From NCBI GenBank assembly GCA_019096065.1, contig JAGUCH010000008.1, forward strand, positions 6,723,501-6,787,500: a DNA stretch of 64,000 nt, read 5' to 3'. Made by a program: the position numbers and the translations under genes. Below are positions 1 through 11,168 of this stretch, in pieces. The notes beneath the pieces were generated by a model, which was not told the DNA's origin, did not search any database, and worked only from the letters and a program-made list of their open reading frames with translations. The first letter of the stretch is position 1, and each line of letters begins with the position of its first letter. This DNA comes from Paracyclopina nana (taxonomy: Eukaryota; Arthropoda; Copepoda; Cyclopoida; Cyclopettidae).

Positions 1-860
1 CGTTGTCCACAATGATCGCGTTGTGCTCAATGGTCACGTTGTTCACAATGATCGAGTTGTGCACAATAGTCACATTGTTCACAATGATCCCGTTGTGCAC
101 AATGATCGCATTGTTCACATTGTGCACAATGATCGCGTTTTACACAATGGTCGCGTTGTGCACAATGATCCCAATGTGCACATTGTGCACAATGATCGCG
201 TTGTATACAATGGTCACGTTGTTCACAGTAATTGCGTAGTGCACAATGATCCCAATGTGCACAATGATCGCGTTGTGCACAATGATCCTGTTGTGCACAA
301 TGATCCCGTTGTGCACAATGATCCCAATGTGCACAATGGTCCCGTTGTGCACAATGGTCGCGTTGTGCACAATGGTCGCGTTGTGCACAATGATCCCAAT
401 GTGCACAATGATCACGTTGTGCACAATTGTCGCGTTGTGCACAATGATCGCGTTGTGCACAATGGTCGCGTTGTGCACAAAGATCCCAATGTGCACAATG
501 ATCCCAATGTGCACAATGATCGCGTTGTGCACAATGATCCCAATGTGCACAATGATCGCGTTGTGCACAATGATCCTGTTGTGCACAATGGTCGTGTTGT
601 TCACAATGATCGCGTTGTGCACAATGGTCGCGTTGTGCACAATGATCCTAATGTGCACAATGGTCACATTGTGCACAATGGTCGCGTTGTGCACAATGAT
701 CCCAATGTGCACAATGATTGCGTTGTGCACAATGGTCGCGTTGTGCACAATGATCGCGTTGTGCACAATGATCGCGTTGTGCACAATGATCGTGTTGTGC
801 ACAATGATCGCGTTGTGCACAATGGTCGCGTTGTGCACAATGATCGCGTTGTGCACAATG
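1..860. repeat. 18-bp tandem satellite array
   Basis: About 47 copies of an 18-bp unit close to GTGCACAATGATCGCGTT, with variants at the A/G of ATGATC/ATGGTC and a CCCAAT ending in place of CGCGTT. The array is cut by the window edge, so its full length is unknown. Because 18 is a multiple of three and the unit lacks stops in several frames, long open frames exist on both strands (His/Val/Asn repeats). These are a by-product of the repeat and not evidence of a protein. The array ends abruptly at the BEL-derived 130-bp duplication. Confidence 0.95.
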
Positions 861-861
861 C

Positions 862-1121
862 ACTTCGCAGGAACACTAAAAGTGATATTTGGCAGAGGTA
901 CTAAAAAGTACATCTCCTAATAATTGTCTGCTTACAGACTCACACATTCCACATGGAATTGTGTGAAACTATGGCAACAGAGCATGTATTAACTTCGCAG
1001 GAACACTAAAAGTGATATTTGGCAGAGGTACTAAAAAGTACATCTCCTAATAATTGTCTGCTTACAGACTCACGCATTCCACATGGAATTGTGTGAAACT
1101 ATGGCAACAGAGCATGTATTA
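862..1121 (+). repeat. 130-bp direct tandem duplication of BEL integrase sequence
   Basis: Bases 862-991 and 992-1121 are nearly identical; the clearest difference is ACACATTCC versus ACGCATTCC. The first copy abuts the 18-bp satellite. The second runs on into the integrase-like frame. Near-identity suggests a recent duplication, or possibly an assembly duplication at the satellite edge. Confidence 0.9.
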
Positions 1122-1834
1122 ACTGCTTTTCAAAGGTTTGCGAGCAAGTGCAGAATACCCAAACTGGTGAGATCTGACAATGCTGCGCAATTCAAAGCTG
1201 CCAAAAACTTGGTCTTACCTGACATAGAAAGTCTCCAGTCCAACTTGAACATTGAAAAATGGGAGTTCTCTCCAGTTTACAGACCCCCGAGAACAATGGA
1301 TTGGCTGAACGGATGGTAGGACTAGCAAAGGCAAGACTGCCATGTCTGGAATTCACATAATTCACTTTGGACAGCCTCCTCACGAGCATTAACATGATCA
1401 CTGACCTGATAAACACTTGTCCAATTGAATACTCAAATACAAGCAAAGTAGAAGGCATACTTTGCATCAATGACATAATCAAATGCAGCATTAACTTTGA
1501 CGAAAGTCAGCTTCACATCAAAGCCGAGAACAAATTCTCACAGCTCTACTTGACAGTTCGAGCTTTAATTGACAATTTCTGGCAACAATGGACCACGGCC
1601 ATCCTTGACGAGCTGAAAAAATTCCCTAAATGGACACAATTCAGAGACAATCCAAAACTGGGCGAAATTTGCATCTTAATGCCAACATCCACCAGCAAAA
1701 AGATTGAAAAAATCCACGAAACGAATGGAAATAGGGACGCATCAACTCGCTCATCAAAGACTCAGACAAAGTCATTAGAAAATGCAAAGTCCTCATCGCC
1801 TCAGATCAAACTAAAACTGAAAAATACAAAATAA
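1035..1834 (+). pseudogene. BEL/Pao retrotransposon integrase and DUF5641-like C-terminus (remnant)
   Basis: The frame from 1035 reads a BEL/Pao integrase core: a segment like the family's TRAxHLE region, then IPKLVRSDNAAQF, corresponding to the family's RSDNGTNF around the second catalytic Asp. It then shifts by one near 1293, where GLAERMVG continues in another frame. After one in-frame TAA near 1358 it runs on to 1834 and includes FWQQWTTAILDEL and a later KLGEICIL, as in the DUF5641 domain that follows BEL integrase (FWRRW...VGDIVLL). The usual NGT after the Asp is AAQ here. The N-terminal zinc region, RT and gag are absent, and no LTR is seen. The Gypsy LTR begins 58 bases downstream. 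This is a dead 3' fragment. Seen: the motifs, shift and stop. Known: the domain order of BEL pol. Confidence 0.8.
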
Positions 1835-1892
1835 AACCTGCTAAGAGAGAAATATACTCAATTAGACAAATAATTCTGCTTAATATCCTCAG

Positions 1893-2098
1893 TGGCTCCT
1901 GGAACCGCGATACAAAATGGCCTAGTCTCTGCGAATCTCTAAATATAACTAGTTGCTTTATTTGAAGAACCAAGCATATTTATAGACTCAAACAGGAAAG
2001 TGTAATGATAAAGGCAGCTTAACAGTGGAAGGGTTGCTATGCAGAATCGAAGGTTGCAAGGAAGTAGGAAGACGCCTTGATCATCTTTAGAGTGTGCA
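1893..2098 (-). repeat. 3' LTR of the env-bearing Gypsy element
   Basis: About 206 bp matching 11187-11376 with few substitutions and one difference of about 16 bases near the TGCACA end. On the minus strand it would run TG...CA. It holds TATAAATA and, downstream of it, AATAAA, the usual LTR promoter and poly(A) arrangement. The tail of an env frame runs into it. Confidence 0.85.
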
Positions 2099-2423
2099 AA
2101 TCAATGGGGTGGTACGTCGCATTGCCAATGCTGGTGATTAATTGATGGATTTGGCTGTTGTCCGCTTCCAATCTTTGTGCCCAGTGATCAATTTTTCCCG
2201 TATAGACTCGTTGAGGTACCATTGTCGTAAAGTCGGTAATCGGGAAGAGAACAAAGTTAGTTCAATCGACAAAACATTTATCGGGTGCTTGGACTTTGGA
2301 GGAGCGGGTAAAGCCTTGATGTCAACGGATCCGTCTTGACATGTGACTCTCAAGTTGTTGTCATTTGCCGTGTACACCTTGTCCTTGGATTGGTCTGCCA
2401 GTGGTAGTAATTAAGGGTACCAG
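2037..2423 (-). pseudogene. Env-like ORF, C-terminal remnant (separated by insertion)
   Basis: Two short minus-strand frames (2377-2138 and 2222-2037) carry Cys-, Asn- and Gln-containing sequence like the C-terminal ectodomain of errantivirus-type envelopes. They sit in the position expected for the end of the env frame whose main part ends near 4068, on the far side of a 1.6-kb insertion. A stop and a frame change lie between the two frames. No clear transmembrane segment is visible. The assignment rests mostly on position. Confidence 0.5.
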
Positions 2424-4066
2424 TACTTTGATCTAAAAAGGGGGTCCGTTTTAAAATCTACATGTTAATGCCTACTAGCGTCTGTTTTATGATCTACTGG
2501 CGTCTTTTTAAGGTCTATGTTGTTGTTTTTGGTAACATTTTTACCTGAGTACTTTGATCTACACACCTGTGTGTTTCGATCTACGGAATATCTGAGTCAG
2601 ATGCTCATTCAACAGCTGCAAATTCTTGCATTTATCAATGCAATGGGTACCTATACACATAAAATCCTTGAGAGGGGCCTCAATTGAGAGGCGAGGCCTC
2701 TTAGCAAAGTCTCCCATAATGCTACAAAAAGTGAAATTATGATTTTTTCAATTTTTCCAAACTTTTGTGAATGTCTTACCTATTCAACAGTCAACAGGTG
2801 AACAAAAAGTGAGACAAGTATCTGATACCAAAATCAGGTTTTGGTAAGCTAAAGTCCAATATGAGAACGCCCTACTAAAACGAAACGAATCCTAAAACTA
2901 GCATTTTGCTCTAAGAGTCATTTAAACGGATGTACTGTAAAAAGTCAGCGATGTGAAATGTCCAGATAAAAAAGTCCGGATGCAAAAAGTCCAAATACTA
3001 AAAGTCCGCTCATTTAAAGACCAGATATCAAAAGTCCTTTTATGTGAACAAAGGATGTCATAAGTCCCAATTTTTACAAGAATAAAAATAGAGAGGGCTC
3101 TTGCAATGATAAGTCTAAAGATCTCCATCGCCAAATGGCAAGACCAGAAAGAGTCAATTTGTAATTTCTCTTAATTACTAATTTCTCAGCAAGCGCGTGC
3201 GCGCATTCCTATGTAGTATGGGGAATATCTATTTATATATGTAAACAATTTATTTCTTTGACAATATCATGGTATCACAGTGTTCCTGGTAAGGTTTTAA
3301 CCTAAACTTTCTTGACCAACTTTCACTCTCATTTTGTAAGGAAGAGAAAAAATGCGCTTTATTTACCCCCTCTGAAATTGGAAAATGAACATAATATATT
3401 TTATACAAAATATTGAATTTGGACTTAATTCTTAAGTTACACTGTACTTATAATATTACGATCATTTGGAAGATGAGAAAAGGTTGTTATTTAGCATAGT
3501 GCAGTTACTTCGAAACCATGGCAGATATCAAAAACTTTTTTACCGGCAATTATGATAGAATTTTATTAGCCAACTTTTACTTTTTCTTAATCAAATTAGT
3601 TAATATTAGTAAACAAACAGTGGCCAATCTAAGATTACTTTGACCCATCCATTCACCTTTCTGGTCTTGATGTAAGTCAATTAATGGAGATCTTTAGATA
3701 AGTCAAACATTACTCAATAAAAGCAGTGTCCGTAATTTTGTTTCATACATGAAATACATGCCTTAATATTTTATCAAACAATTATTGATATTTGTAAAAA
3801 GAATAGTCTTTGCAGAGCGTAATTTTTTACATCAGGACTTTTTACATTTGGACTTCATATATCAGGACTTTTTACATGAGGATTTTATATATCAGGACTT
3901 TTGACATTGCGGACTTTTTACAGTATTCCCCTTAAAACAGACGCCAATAGATATTAAAACTCAGGTATAAAATGGTCTCCAGCCACTCCGCGCTAGATCT
4001 TAAAAATGACGCCGTAGATCGTAAAACGTAAACAACATGTAGTCCTTAAAACGTAGATCAAAGTAC
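2424..4066. mobile_element. Inverted-repeat insertion in env, with a second element nested inside
   Basis: The ends are inverted: AGTACTTTGATCT on the left and AGATCAAAGTAC on the right. Similarity continues inward as scattered blocks around the words GATCTAC, GGCGTC and TTTTTAA. No transposase frame is visible. It splits the env-like ORF. The exact ends and target duplication are uncertain because GTAC-type palindromes occur at both junctions. Confidence 0.65.
2933..3925. mobile_element. Nested 993-bp TIR element with AAAAGTCC subrepeats
   Basis: The left end TACTGTAAAAAGTC and the right end GACTTTTTACAGTA are inverted repeats, with similarity over about 31 bp. Inside both ends the word AAAAGTCC (or GGACTTTT) recurs about every 12-20 bases. 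The same words appear at 59185-59245, so it belongs to a family. No coding capacity is seen. A central stretch near 3215-3250 (ATATCTATTTATATATG) recurs near 25385. Confidence 0.75.
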
Positions 4067-5324
4067 GGTTTCCCGTACATAATCCCCGGGATACTTGGTC
4101 ACTTCTAATTTACATAAGTTGAACGCTTTTTCATAGTCATTTGCAAATAGGGCCATTAAACAGTTGGGCATGGTTGCCTTGTAAAGAAAAGTGATGGAGG
4201 GGCACAAATAGTAATTATGGACATGGTGACATAAAGTTACATCTAGATTGCTTAATACAAAATAAGTCATGCTTTTGGGGTTAAAGGCTAGAACATCGTT
4301 TTCAGGCTTAATTTGGTAAAACTGCATTACGCCATTTGCATCAGGGAGTTGAAAAGGGAAGCTAGAATACTTCCACAAATCTAACAACATTTCAGAATTT
4401 GTAACTGGGACATGAGTCATAATTATAAATCCATATTCAGTGAATAATATACTAGATTCAAGCTGGAACAATTGTTGGGGGTCATCTATCAGAACATTTA
4501 AGTTGTGAGTTGCAGCCATTGCATGAGCATTTGCTAAAGCTTCAGCAGCCTCTTCATACGATAACAAGCCAAATGAGTCTGTGGGTTCTAGCTTGTTGTA
4601 CTGCTGACACATAAACATCAATTTTCTGGTTGAGGGAGGAAATAACATGCTGAGTATATATTGCCAAAATGCTCGCTTCAATTGCTAGTGCGTTTCTAGA
4701 GACCATGGATTCCACTTTGTCTAATACCTTAGTAATCCGTTTAATGTTGTGACTATTTGTGCGGATATTGTTGTCAAGTCCCTCGATAAGATGGATCATC
4801 TTTTGCTGTCTGAATCTCAAATCTTCTATACCATTTGCCAATGCTTGTAGTTTTCCATTTTCAAATAATCCAAAAAGTGTGGCTCCTCCAACCATACCAG
4901 CAAGGCCTGCTAACAGAATTCCAATGAATCGTTTCTCTCTGGTGGCTATTGGGTTGGTGCCAGTTTTCTTCAAGTAGTAGTTGGTCACATCCATGTACTT
5001 TGACTCAAGCTGAGTGTACTCTTCCATAGTTGCACCTGCCAAATGTGTTAGGTCCGCATTGGTTGGGTGTGCTGCGCTTGCTCGCTGTAGTATGGAAGCC
5101 AGTCTTTTTGCCCCAAGTATATACGTAGCCAAGTCCGTGATATTTACAGGTGTCAGTATGTGGGCGTAGTTCAGTGACAAGACAGCTGTTCCCAAATGGT
5201 GAAAGCCGTATTGGGCTCCGGCAGTGTCGTCCGTCACAATGTTATCATCCGTAAGGCACTGCATGTAAAACAGATTTAGTGCGCAGTAAAATGTTATTAA
5301 CCTGATCCAATTTAGTGGAGACAT
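4058..5324 (-). pseudogene. Envelope-like protein of the Gypsy element (class I fusion type, frameshifted)
   Basis: The frame starting at 5324 has a hydrophobic N-terminus like a signal peptide. About 130 residues in, a basic REKR site (plus-strand position about 4930-4941) fits furin cleavage. It is followed at once by a Gly/Ala/Leu-rich hydrophobic stretch like a fusion peptide, then a heptad-like helical region. This layout matches envelopes of insect errantiviruses and baculovirus F proteins, known to mediate membrane fusion. A frame change in the 4560-4680 overlap moves the reading to a second frame ending at 4058, and the 1.6-kb insertion cuts off the C-terminus and anchor. It is an old broken copy. 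The presence of env is why the element is classed with env-bearing Gypsy. Confidence 0.8.
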
Positions 5325-5563
5325 CTTCCTGTTACTTCTTCTTCTTAGTATAAGGCTTATAGGCAGGGTCTCTTGTTGGCCTTTGCTGCTGCTCTCCTTG
5401 TAACTTGGGTTCCCGTGGAACTGCTGGCAGGCTTAGGATTCTGCTTTGTTGGTTCTGGTCGGTCAGGGTTTGGATATATAGGGGCTGCTAGGTCTCCTAG
5501 TGTGAAATCCTTAAAAGGTGATAACAAGTCTCTAACTTTGCCGCTTAGAGAGGTTGGCTTTGG

Positions 5564-6145
5564 CTACAGAGTTGGGCTAGGTGGGCTTTGTGGTTCCACC
5601 TTGATGGGGGTTTGATCTGTAATAGACTGAGGCTGCTGTTCCTCTGACTCCTTTTTATAAGGGATCGGTAAAGGAGTTGGGTCTTGGGGATTTAAGATGT
5701 GAATGTCATCAGGCAAAACTGTAATATAACCTGAATTCCCCTCCCCATGTTTGCCGGGACACAGTGGATTTGCAGATGCTGCATTGTCATTTTTGCAAAC
5801 TTGGCAACTTGCATTTTTACTTAACTCACTGTTCTTTGTTGTCTCTGGCTCCTTGTGCAATTCTGTTGCCAAGTAAGGCCGCAGTCTGTTCACATGCACG
5901 AATCGGGTTTTCTTTGTAAGATAATTCTGGATAAGTGCATTCGTGTCGTCTCTCATGGTCAAAATTAAGTGCGGTCCTGTCCATTCACTTGAGATTTTTG
6001 GGTTGATTTTTCTTAGTTCTGGTTGGTGTAGCCATACTTGCATTCCTTCTGTAAAAACCAAGTTAGGCCTATTTTTGTTGTACTGTGCTGAGTAGTCAAT
6101 TTTATAGCTTAGATTAGACTCCCTGGCTGCTTTTCTTGCCAACAT
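5564..6145 (-). pseudogene. Gypsy integrase C-terminal region
   Basis: This frame continues the integrase after a stop near 6191. It contains a WTGPHLIL-type segment and a run of basic and aromatic residues ending in HVNRLRPY, typical of the GPY/F-like DNA-binding C-terminal domain of Ty3/Gypsy integrases. The last hundred residues are Pro-, Ser- and Glu-rich and look unstructured. The stop or shift between 6145 and 6191 shows decay. Confidence 0.75.
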
Positions 6146-6190
6146 TAGCCGTCGTTTTATCTCTGATGCATAGTCATCACCATAATAGAT

Positions 6191-7333
6191 TCAATCTGGC
6201 AGATTTGGGTCCATCAAATTTGATCTGGGGTGTACTCCAAACATAAGATAGTAAGGTGAGTACCGAGTAGCTTTAGACACACCACTATTGTAGGTTAATT
6301 GCATGGCTGGTAACATCGCTTCCCATTCCAGTGTATTGGAGTCAATCATTTTCTTGAGATAAGTGGCAATGTGCTTGTTGATAACTTCCGCTGCACTGTT
6401 ACATGCTGGGTGGTACGCCGATGTTTGCCTCTTATCAATTTCCATGTATTCGTATAGGGCCTTGCTCAAGTTTGACGTGAATTCCTTTCCTTGGTCTGTT
6501 ACAAATACAAAAGGGGGTCCAAATCTACAGATCCAGTGATTGAACAGTGCGTGGGCCACAGTCTCTGGAGTTTTGTCCGGGAGTGCCACAAATTCAGCAA
6601 ATTTGGTGAATGCATCTGTAATCACTAAAATAAACTTTTTGTTTGCCTCACTTGTATGTAGTGGACCCATCCAATCCGCATGAACCCGCTCAAATGGTCC
6701 TCGAGGTTGTGCATGTGGTTGCAAGTGGGCATTGGGTTTGAAGGGCCGGGGTTTATTTTTGTCACATTTCCAGCATTGGGATATGTAATCCTCAACATCC
6801 TTTTGCATTCTAGGCCAGTAAAATTCTTCTTTAAGTCTTTCCAAGGTTTTGTATATTGCCTTGTGACCCACAGCAGCATGGGCAGACGCCACCAAATCAG
6901 CATGTGTGATGGCGGGCGCCAATATTACCTTTTTTCCTAGGGGTCCATCTTTGTAAAATAATATTCCATCCAATAGTTCGCAGTGTGATCCAATTTTCTC
7001 AGCTAGTTTTCTTAAATCCATGGACATTGTCTTCATGTCTTCTTTTCGTAACCATTTGATAATTGCATTGCATAAGCCATCATCTTTTTGCAGTTCAAAC
7101 AAATCCATATTGTCTTCTTTTGCCTCATGTGCGTAAACTTCTTCACTTTTGAGGCCTTTGCTCTTTTCCATGAGCTCTGGTACATTTCGGGAGAAATAAT
7201 CTGCTAGGTTAGCCTTACCTGGCCAGTGACGTACCACAAAGTCGTATTGACGCATTTGATATTGAAGCCTGTTCAGTGTCCTGGTGTGTTGTTTTCCCAA
7301 ATTTTACAGTGGCTTGTGATCCATGTAAAATCC
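6191..7333 (-). pseudogene. Gypsy RNase H tail and integrase core
   Basis: Near 7300 the frame begins with the end of RNase H: MDHKPL lies just upstream, followed by a stop, then QYDFVVRHWPGKANLADYFSR, here with Tyr where most Gypsy elements have Ala-Leu-Ser-Arg. Next comes the integrase HHCC zinc region (about 6770-6910), then the catalytic core with Asp in HADWMG (about 6675), Asp in VTDQG (about 6500) and Glu in AAEVIN (about 6390), a DD-35-E arrangement. All three catalytic residues are present. The usual NGQ before AE is NSA here. The frame stops at 6191 just before the C-terminal domain. The insertion at 7334-8332 separates it from the rest of RNase H. Confidence 0.88.
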
Positions 7334-7576
7334 TATTACTATTAGCTGCTCCCCAACATTTCAAGCATTGGCTATAATTGAATTTATGAGAGTTTTTTAG
7401 GCTTGTTTTTTGCAAAATATGCCTTAAATTTTGCGGTTCGCTTTATTGCAGATAGCGAGCGTGAGCTCATCAAAGCTGACCCAGCGGTCTAGCCTTCAAC
7501 ATGCGCCTGTTGCCATTGCGTCTTGCGAACATTCCGCGCCAGCTCATTTGGCCATGTTTTTTTCAGCGCTCGCTAG

Positions 7577-8020
7577 TAGTGATGGAACGAGCCGGAAATT
7601 TTCAGCTTGATCAAGCTTCAAGCTTTTAGAAATGTGTTCGAGTGATCCCAAGCTTTTGAAAATAGTTATCAAGCTTTTTCACACTCAAAATTTAACATTT
7701 CAAGCTTTTCACTTTTTTAGTACTTAAAGATAAAAAATGGCAATTAGTCACCAGATTTGACCAAAATACACACAAAACGTAAAAAATGACAGAAATAGCT
7801 TTAACTTTGATTAAGTAATATGTTCCCTGAAGTATTTGTTAATTTTAAAATCAGCCCTTTTTTCTTTTGATTAAAATGGATTAAGTCTTGAAATTTTTTG
7901 GTGTCAAGCTTTTTCAAGCTTTTCATTTTGGGCTTCAAGCTTTTCATAATTTGCTTATGTAGCTCAAGCTGAGTTTTAGTTTCAAGCTTTCAAGCCAAGC
8001 TGAAACTCGTTCCATCACTA
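7577..8020. mobile_element. hAT-like MITE (444 bp)
   Basis: TIRs are TAGTGATGGAACGAG and CTCGTTCCATCACTA, with looser inverted similarity further in (TTCAGCTT and many CAAGCTTT words). The flanking octamers CTCGCTAG (7569-7576) and TTTGCTAG (8021-8028) look like a slightly diverged 8-bp target duplication. An 8-bp duplication and an AGTGATGG-type terminus are typical of hAT elements. No coding capacity. Confidence 0.8.
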
Positions 8021-8074
8021 TTTGCTAGTCGCCAGTTTAGTATTATAGCTATTTCGCCCAGCTGTTTATGTAAT

Positions 8075-8156
8075 CCAATTGATGGCTCAGTGGTAGAGCG
8101 TCGGCACACTACCCGGGTGACCGGGGTTCGATCCTAACTACCTCCTTCCTTTTTTT
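8075..8156 (+). pseudogene. tRNA-like sequence (tRNA pseudogene or SINE head)
   Basis: TGGCTCAGTGG at 8083-8093 fits the pol III A box. GGTTCGATCC at 8125-8134 fits the B box. The spacing is as in a tRNA, and a T tract at 8149-8156 could terminate transcription. The acceptor, anticodon and T stems do not pair well, so it is not a working tRNA gene. It lies inside the 999-bp insertion, next to the hAT-like MITE. Confidence 0.6.
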
Positions 8157-8342
8157 CTTTGATATTCAAATAAAATAGATGGCGCAAGGATCAAGTGAGG
8201 TATAATGATCATTATTCACTTGTAGATGCATAATGTTTATTATCCTCCTCTGGATCAAACAGCAATGAAAAATCATAGAAATTGTATGGTCGGAGCTTAT
8301 GTACTGCTCAGTCATCTCAGCTAATAGTAATATTTTTGTACC

Positions 8343-10093
8343 AGCTAGATAAGTGGAGTAATAATTGATGGCCCAAGTGGCTGCCAGTAATTCCAGTAAG
8401 TAAGGTGTGTAATTTGCTTCATGCTTTAGCAGGCTTCTTGAAGCATAGCGATGGCTGTAGGCTTTCCATTTTGGTATTGCATTAGAACTGCTCCCAATCC
8501 TCCATTGTTTAACCCCATGTTGCCTTGGGCTGCGTCAACAAACAGATGGTAAGGGAGTTTTGGATTAGGATACCCTAGAACTGGTTGGTCACACAAGGCT
8601 TTCACTAATGAGTTGAAAGCTTGAAGAGCTTCAGAAGGTAAGGTTCCTCTTGTCCATTCCAAATTTTTGCAAGCTAGAGCAGTCAATGGTTTAGCCAATT
8701 GGCTGAAATGCGGAATACAGCTGCGGAAGAAATTACACATACCAAGGAAAGCCCTGATGTCCTTCACCGTTTGAGGTGGTTTTGCATTCTTAATCGCCGC
8801 CAGTTTTCTTTTGTTTGGCCCATATCCATCAGGACCAAGCTCAAAACCTAGATACGTACATTTTGGCATACCAAACCCACATTTTGATAGGTTGAGCTTG
8901 AGATTTGCTTGGCGTAGTCTTTTGAAACACTCCCTTAGTCCTTGTAGCATGTCTTTATGATCCGTTGCTTTCACCAGGATATCATCGAGGTATAGTAGCA
9001 CTCTAGTTGGTGTAAGTCCATCAAAAATTCTGTTCATCATCTTCTGAAAGCTGAGTGGCATTGCAGAAAGCCCAAAAGGTGCTCTTTTGAATTGGTAGTG
9101 CCCCAAGCCTGGCACATTAAAAGCTGTCACTGGTCTAGACTCGGGTGCCATTTCCATTTGGTGAAATCCCCACCTAAGGTCTTATTGTGAAAACAACTTA
9201 GTACCTGACCTGCCTATGTCATCGAGGCATTCATTGATGAGAGGAAGACGGTAATTGGAAGGTTTGGTGACTGCGTTGATTTGTCTATAATCCACCACTG
9301 GATGATAACCTGTAGATCCGTCTCCTAGTTTCTTTGGGACACAAAAAATGGGCGATGAATATTCGCTGGTACTTTTCTCAATTACTCCGACTTTTAACCA
9401 CTGTTTGACACTGTCCTGAATAGTTTCCAAATGGGCTTGGGGAATAGGAAATTGCTTCTGATAAACTTTTAGCAGCTCGATATGGTGCTTGCCAAAGGTA
9501 CTTCTTCCCAAGTCGTATTCTGACATGGAGATAACATCAGCATTCTTCAAAAGTAACTTGACATAGGCTTTTCGTTCGTCCTCATCGCAAATATTTCTCA
9601 AACATTTTGAGTCTTCTATGAGTTGTAAAAGTGTCTTTTCCTCATAGGCTAACGGTGCCACCTTTTGTTGTGGTCTTACCTTTACGCTGGAATCCCCATT
9701 TTGTCCTCCAGGTCTTATACCTAGTGTGCCTGGGATTGCATTCAGTTTTTGCTGTGCCTTTGCACTCAGCAACTCGCAGACTTCCATAAGGTTGTCGCAG
9801 GGGAACACTTCGCCAATTATAGTACCTTTCTTTAATTGTACTAGTTCCAGACAGTAGTTTACCACATTGATCCAAGTTGTTCCATCCTCACCAGGTGTCA
9901 CTACAAAGTCATTATTACAGATGGTTTCTGTTGGTATTCGGAGGGCCACTCCCACGTCCTTTTTATAGTAGTAAAGGGGTGCCTTAATCGATGTCATTGA
10001 CGCAGAACTCTGAGGTACATAGAGATCATGCATGAGGCACACTTGTTGAGGCTCTGAAATGAACACTTTATCAGTCACTGCATCATAAGCCAA
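8343..10093 (-). pseudogene. Gypsy reverse transcriptase and N-terminal RNase H
   Basis: Two frames, 10093-9182 and 9157-8426, joined by a frameshift near 9160-9180. The first holds the linker region ahead of RT and the first RT blocks (PIFCVPKK, VVDYRQIN, RLPLI). The second holds HYQFKRAPFGL, the catalytic LLYLDDILV (about 8975-9005), KCGFG and RAFLGMCNFFRSCIP, then the RNase H start with the Asp of HLFVDAA. Past 8426 a further shift leads to HEANYTPYLLELLAATWAI-like sequence, running to the insertion at 8332. Both metal-binding Asp of YLDD are intact. No protease motif lies upstream. Confidence 0.9.
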
Positions 10094-10139
10094 TTTGTGA
10101 GTAGCGGCTTTTAGGGGTTTGGAAGCCGCCTACAAGTTT

Positions 10140-11078
10140 TTAATAATAAGATTCCCCTTGATTCTGATCATAATCCAAAGCCAAGATTTGCTTTTGCTGA
10201 GCTTCTCTGGACCATTTGCTCCATTGAGCAGGTTGATTCAATCCTTGTTGATTGTCCCTTGTCTTTTGTCTGCACTCAGAGGAGATGTGGTTAGGCTTGT
10301 TGCAGTAGTAGCAGACAACACTGGTGTTCTGTCTAGTTCCTCCACGGCCTCGACCACGTGCTCCTCCACCATGGCCACGAAATCCTCCTCCAGATGACCT
10401 CAATCCTTTAATAAGGTTCACCAATTCGTCCATCTTGTCCAATTTCTCATCCTTGTTGCCTGGATAGAGTGGATTTCTGGTGAGGGAACTTTAGGTTTTA
10501 CCTTTTTGTCGACAGCTTCGTTGGCCTTCTCTGCACTGATTGCGCTATGGACCAATTCGTCAAGGTTCTTTGGGTCTCGTGCGATGACAGCTTGTTTGAT
10601 GTTGTCCCTCAATCCTTGGAGAAATTGTGTTCTGGAGTGTCCACTAGTAAACTGCAGTTTCATGGATGTTGTTGATGTTTTGGATAAAACGTCCAACTTC
10701 TGTGTTGACCAAGGAGCTGCTGACGATGGGCACTTTTGGCAGGGCGGGCAGGCCGGTTGTTAGGTTTTTGCTACCTGTAACACACCTGTCATAGAATCTT
10801 TTTACCTTCTCATCTGCCTTTTGAGTCAGATCTTGGATGATTGCTGCCAATTGGTACCATACACCAGCCGACCCTCGTAGAGCCATGCCGGCATATTGGG
10901 CTGTCAGCTGGGAATTCCATTTTCCTATTTTCTTACAGATGTTGATGCGTTGAGTCCACCCTCTGGCACCGAGTTGATCAATTTCAGGGTCACCGTTACA
11001 ATTAGGGATGTCAATCCCTTTTATGCTCCTTCTCTCAATTGCAGTAGGGGTAGTCGTCGGGGAATCATTCGTGGCCAT
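10140..11078 (-). pseudogene. Gypsy gag with CCHC zinc knuckle
   Basis: Three overlapping minus-strand frames (11078-10644, 10696-10418, 10442-10140) make up a gag broken by two frameshifts. The first starts with an ATG about 90 bases inside the primer site and resembles capsid N-terminal sequence. The second has QFLQGLRDNIKQAV, a Gypsy capsid-like helix. The third has a Gly/Arg-rich stretch, then CYYCNKPNHISSEC, a CCHC nucleic-acid-binding knuckle (about 10271-10312). The frame ends about 47 bases before the pol frame begins, too short to hold a protease. Confidence 0.85.
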
Positions 11079-11168
11079 TTTGGAACTAGTTATTTAATTT
11101 CTGTTTGTGGTTCAAATACTTATGTATATTCCCTCCCAAGGAAAGTGAGGTGTGGAAGTTCGTGTAAA

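Larger units (their letters stand above)
7334..8332. mobile_element. 999-bp TIR insertion inside Gypsy RNase H
   Basis: The ends are perfect inverted repeats over 15 bp: TATTACTATTAGCTG at 7334-7348 and its complement at 8318-8332. If the outer TA is a duplicated target, it would be a TA-targeting element with a 13-bp TIR. RNase H coding is recognisable on both sides and interrupted exactly here. Inside lie a hAT-like MITE and a tRNA-like pol III unit, so it is a composite. No transposase is seen. Confidence 0.75.

Noticed and set aside
23-904. Long open frames on both strands in the 18-bp satellite
   Set aside because: The unit length is a multiple of three and stop-free in several frames. 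The translations are pure repeats with no start context or protein features.
4554-5324. Intact, functional envelope gene
   Set aside because: A frameshift in the 4560-4680 overlap and a 1.6-kb insertion remove the C-terminal part and membrane anchor. It is a broken old copy.
8075-8156. Functional tRNA gene
   Set aside because: A and B boxes are present, but acceptor and anticodon stems do not form. Called tRNA-like only.
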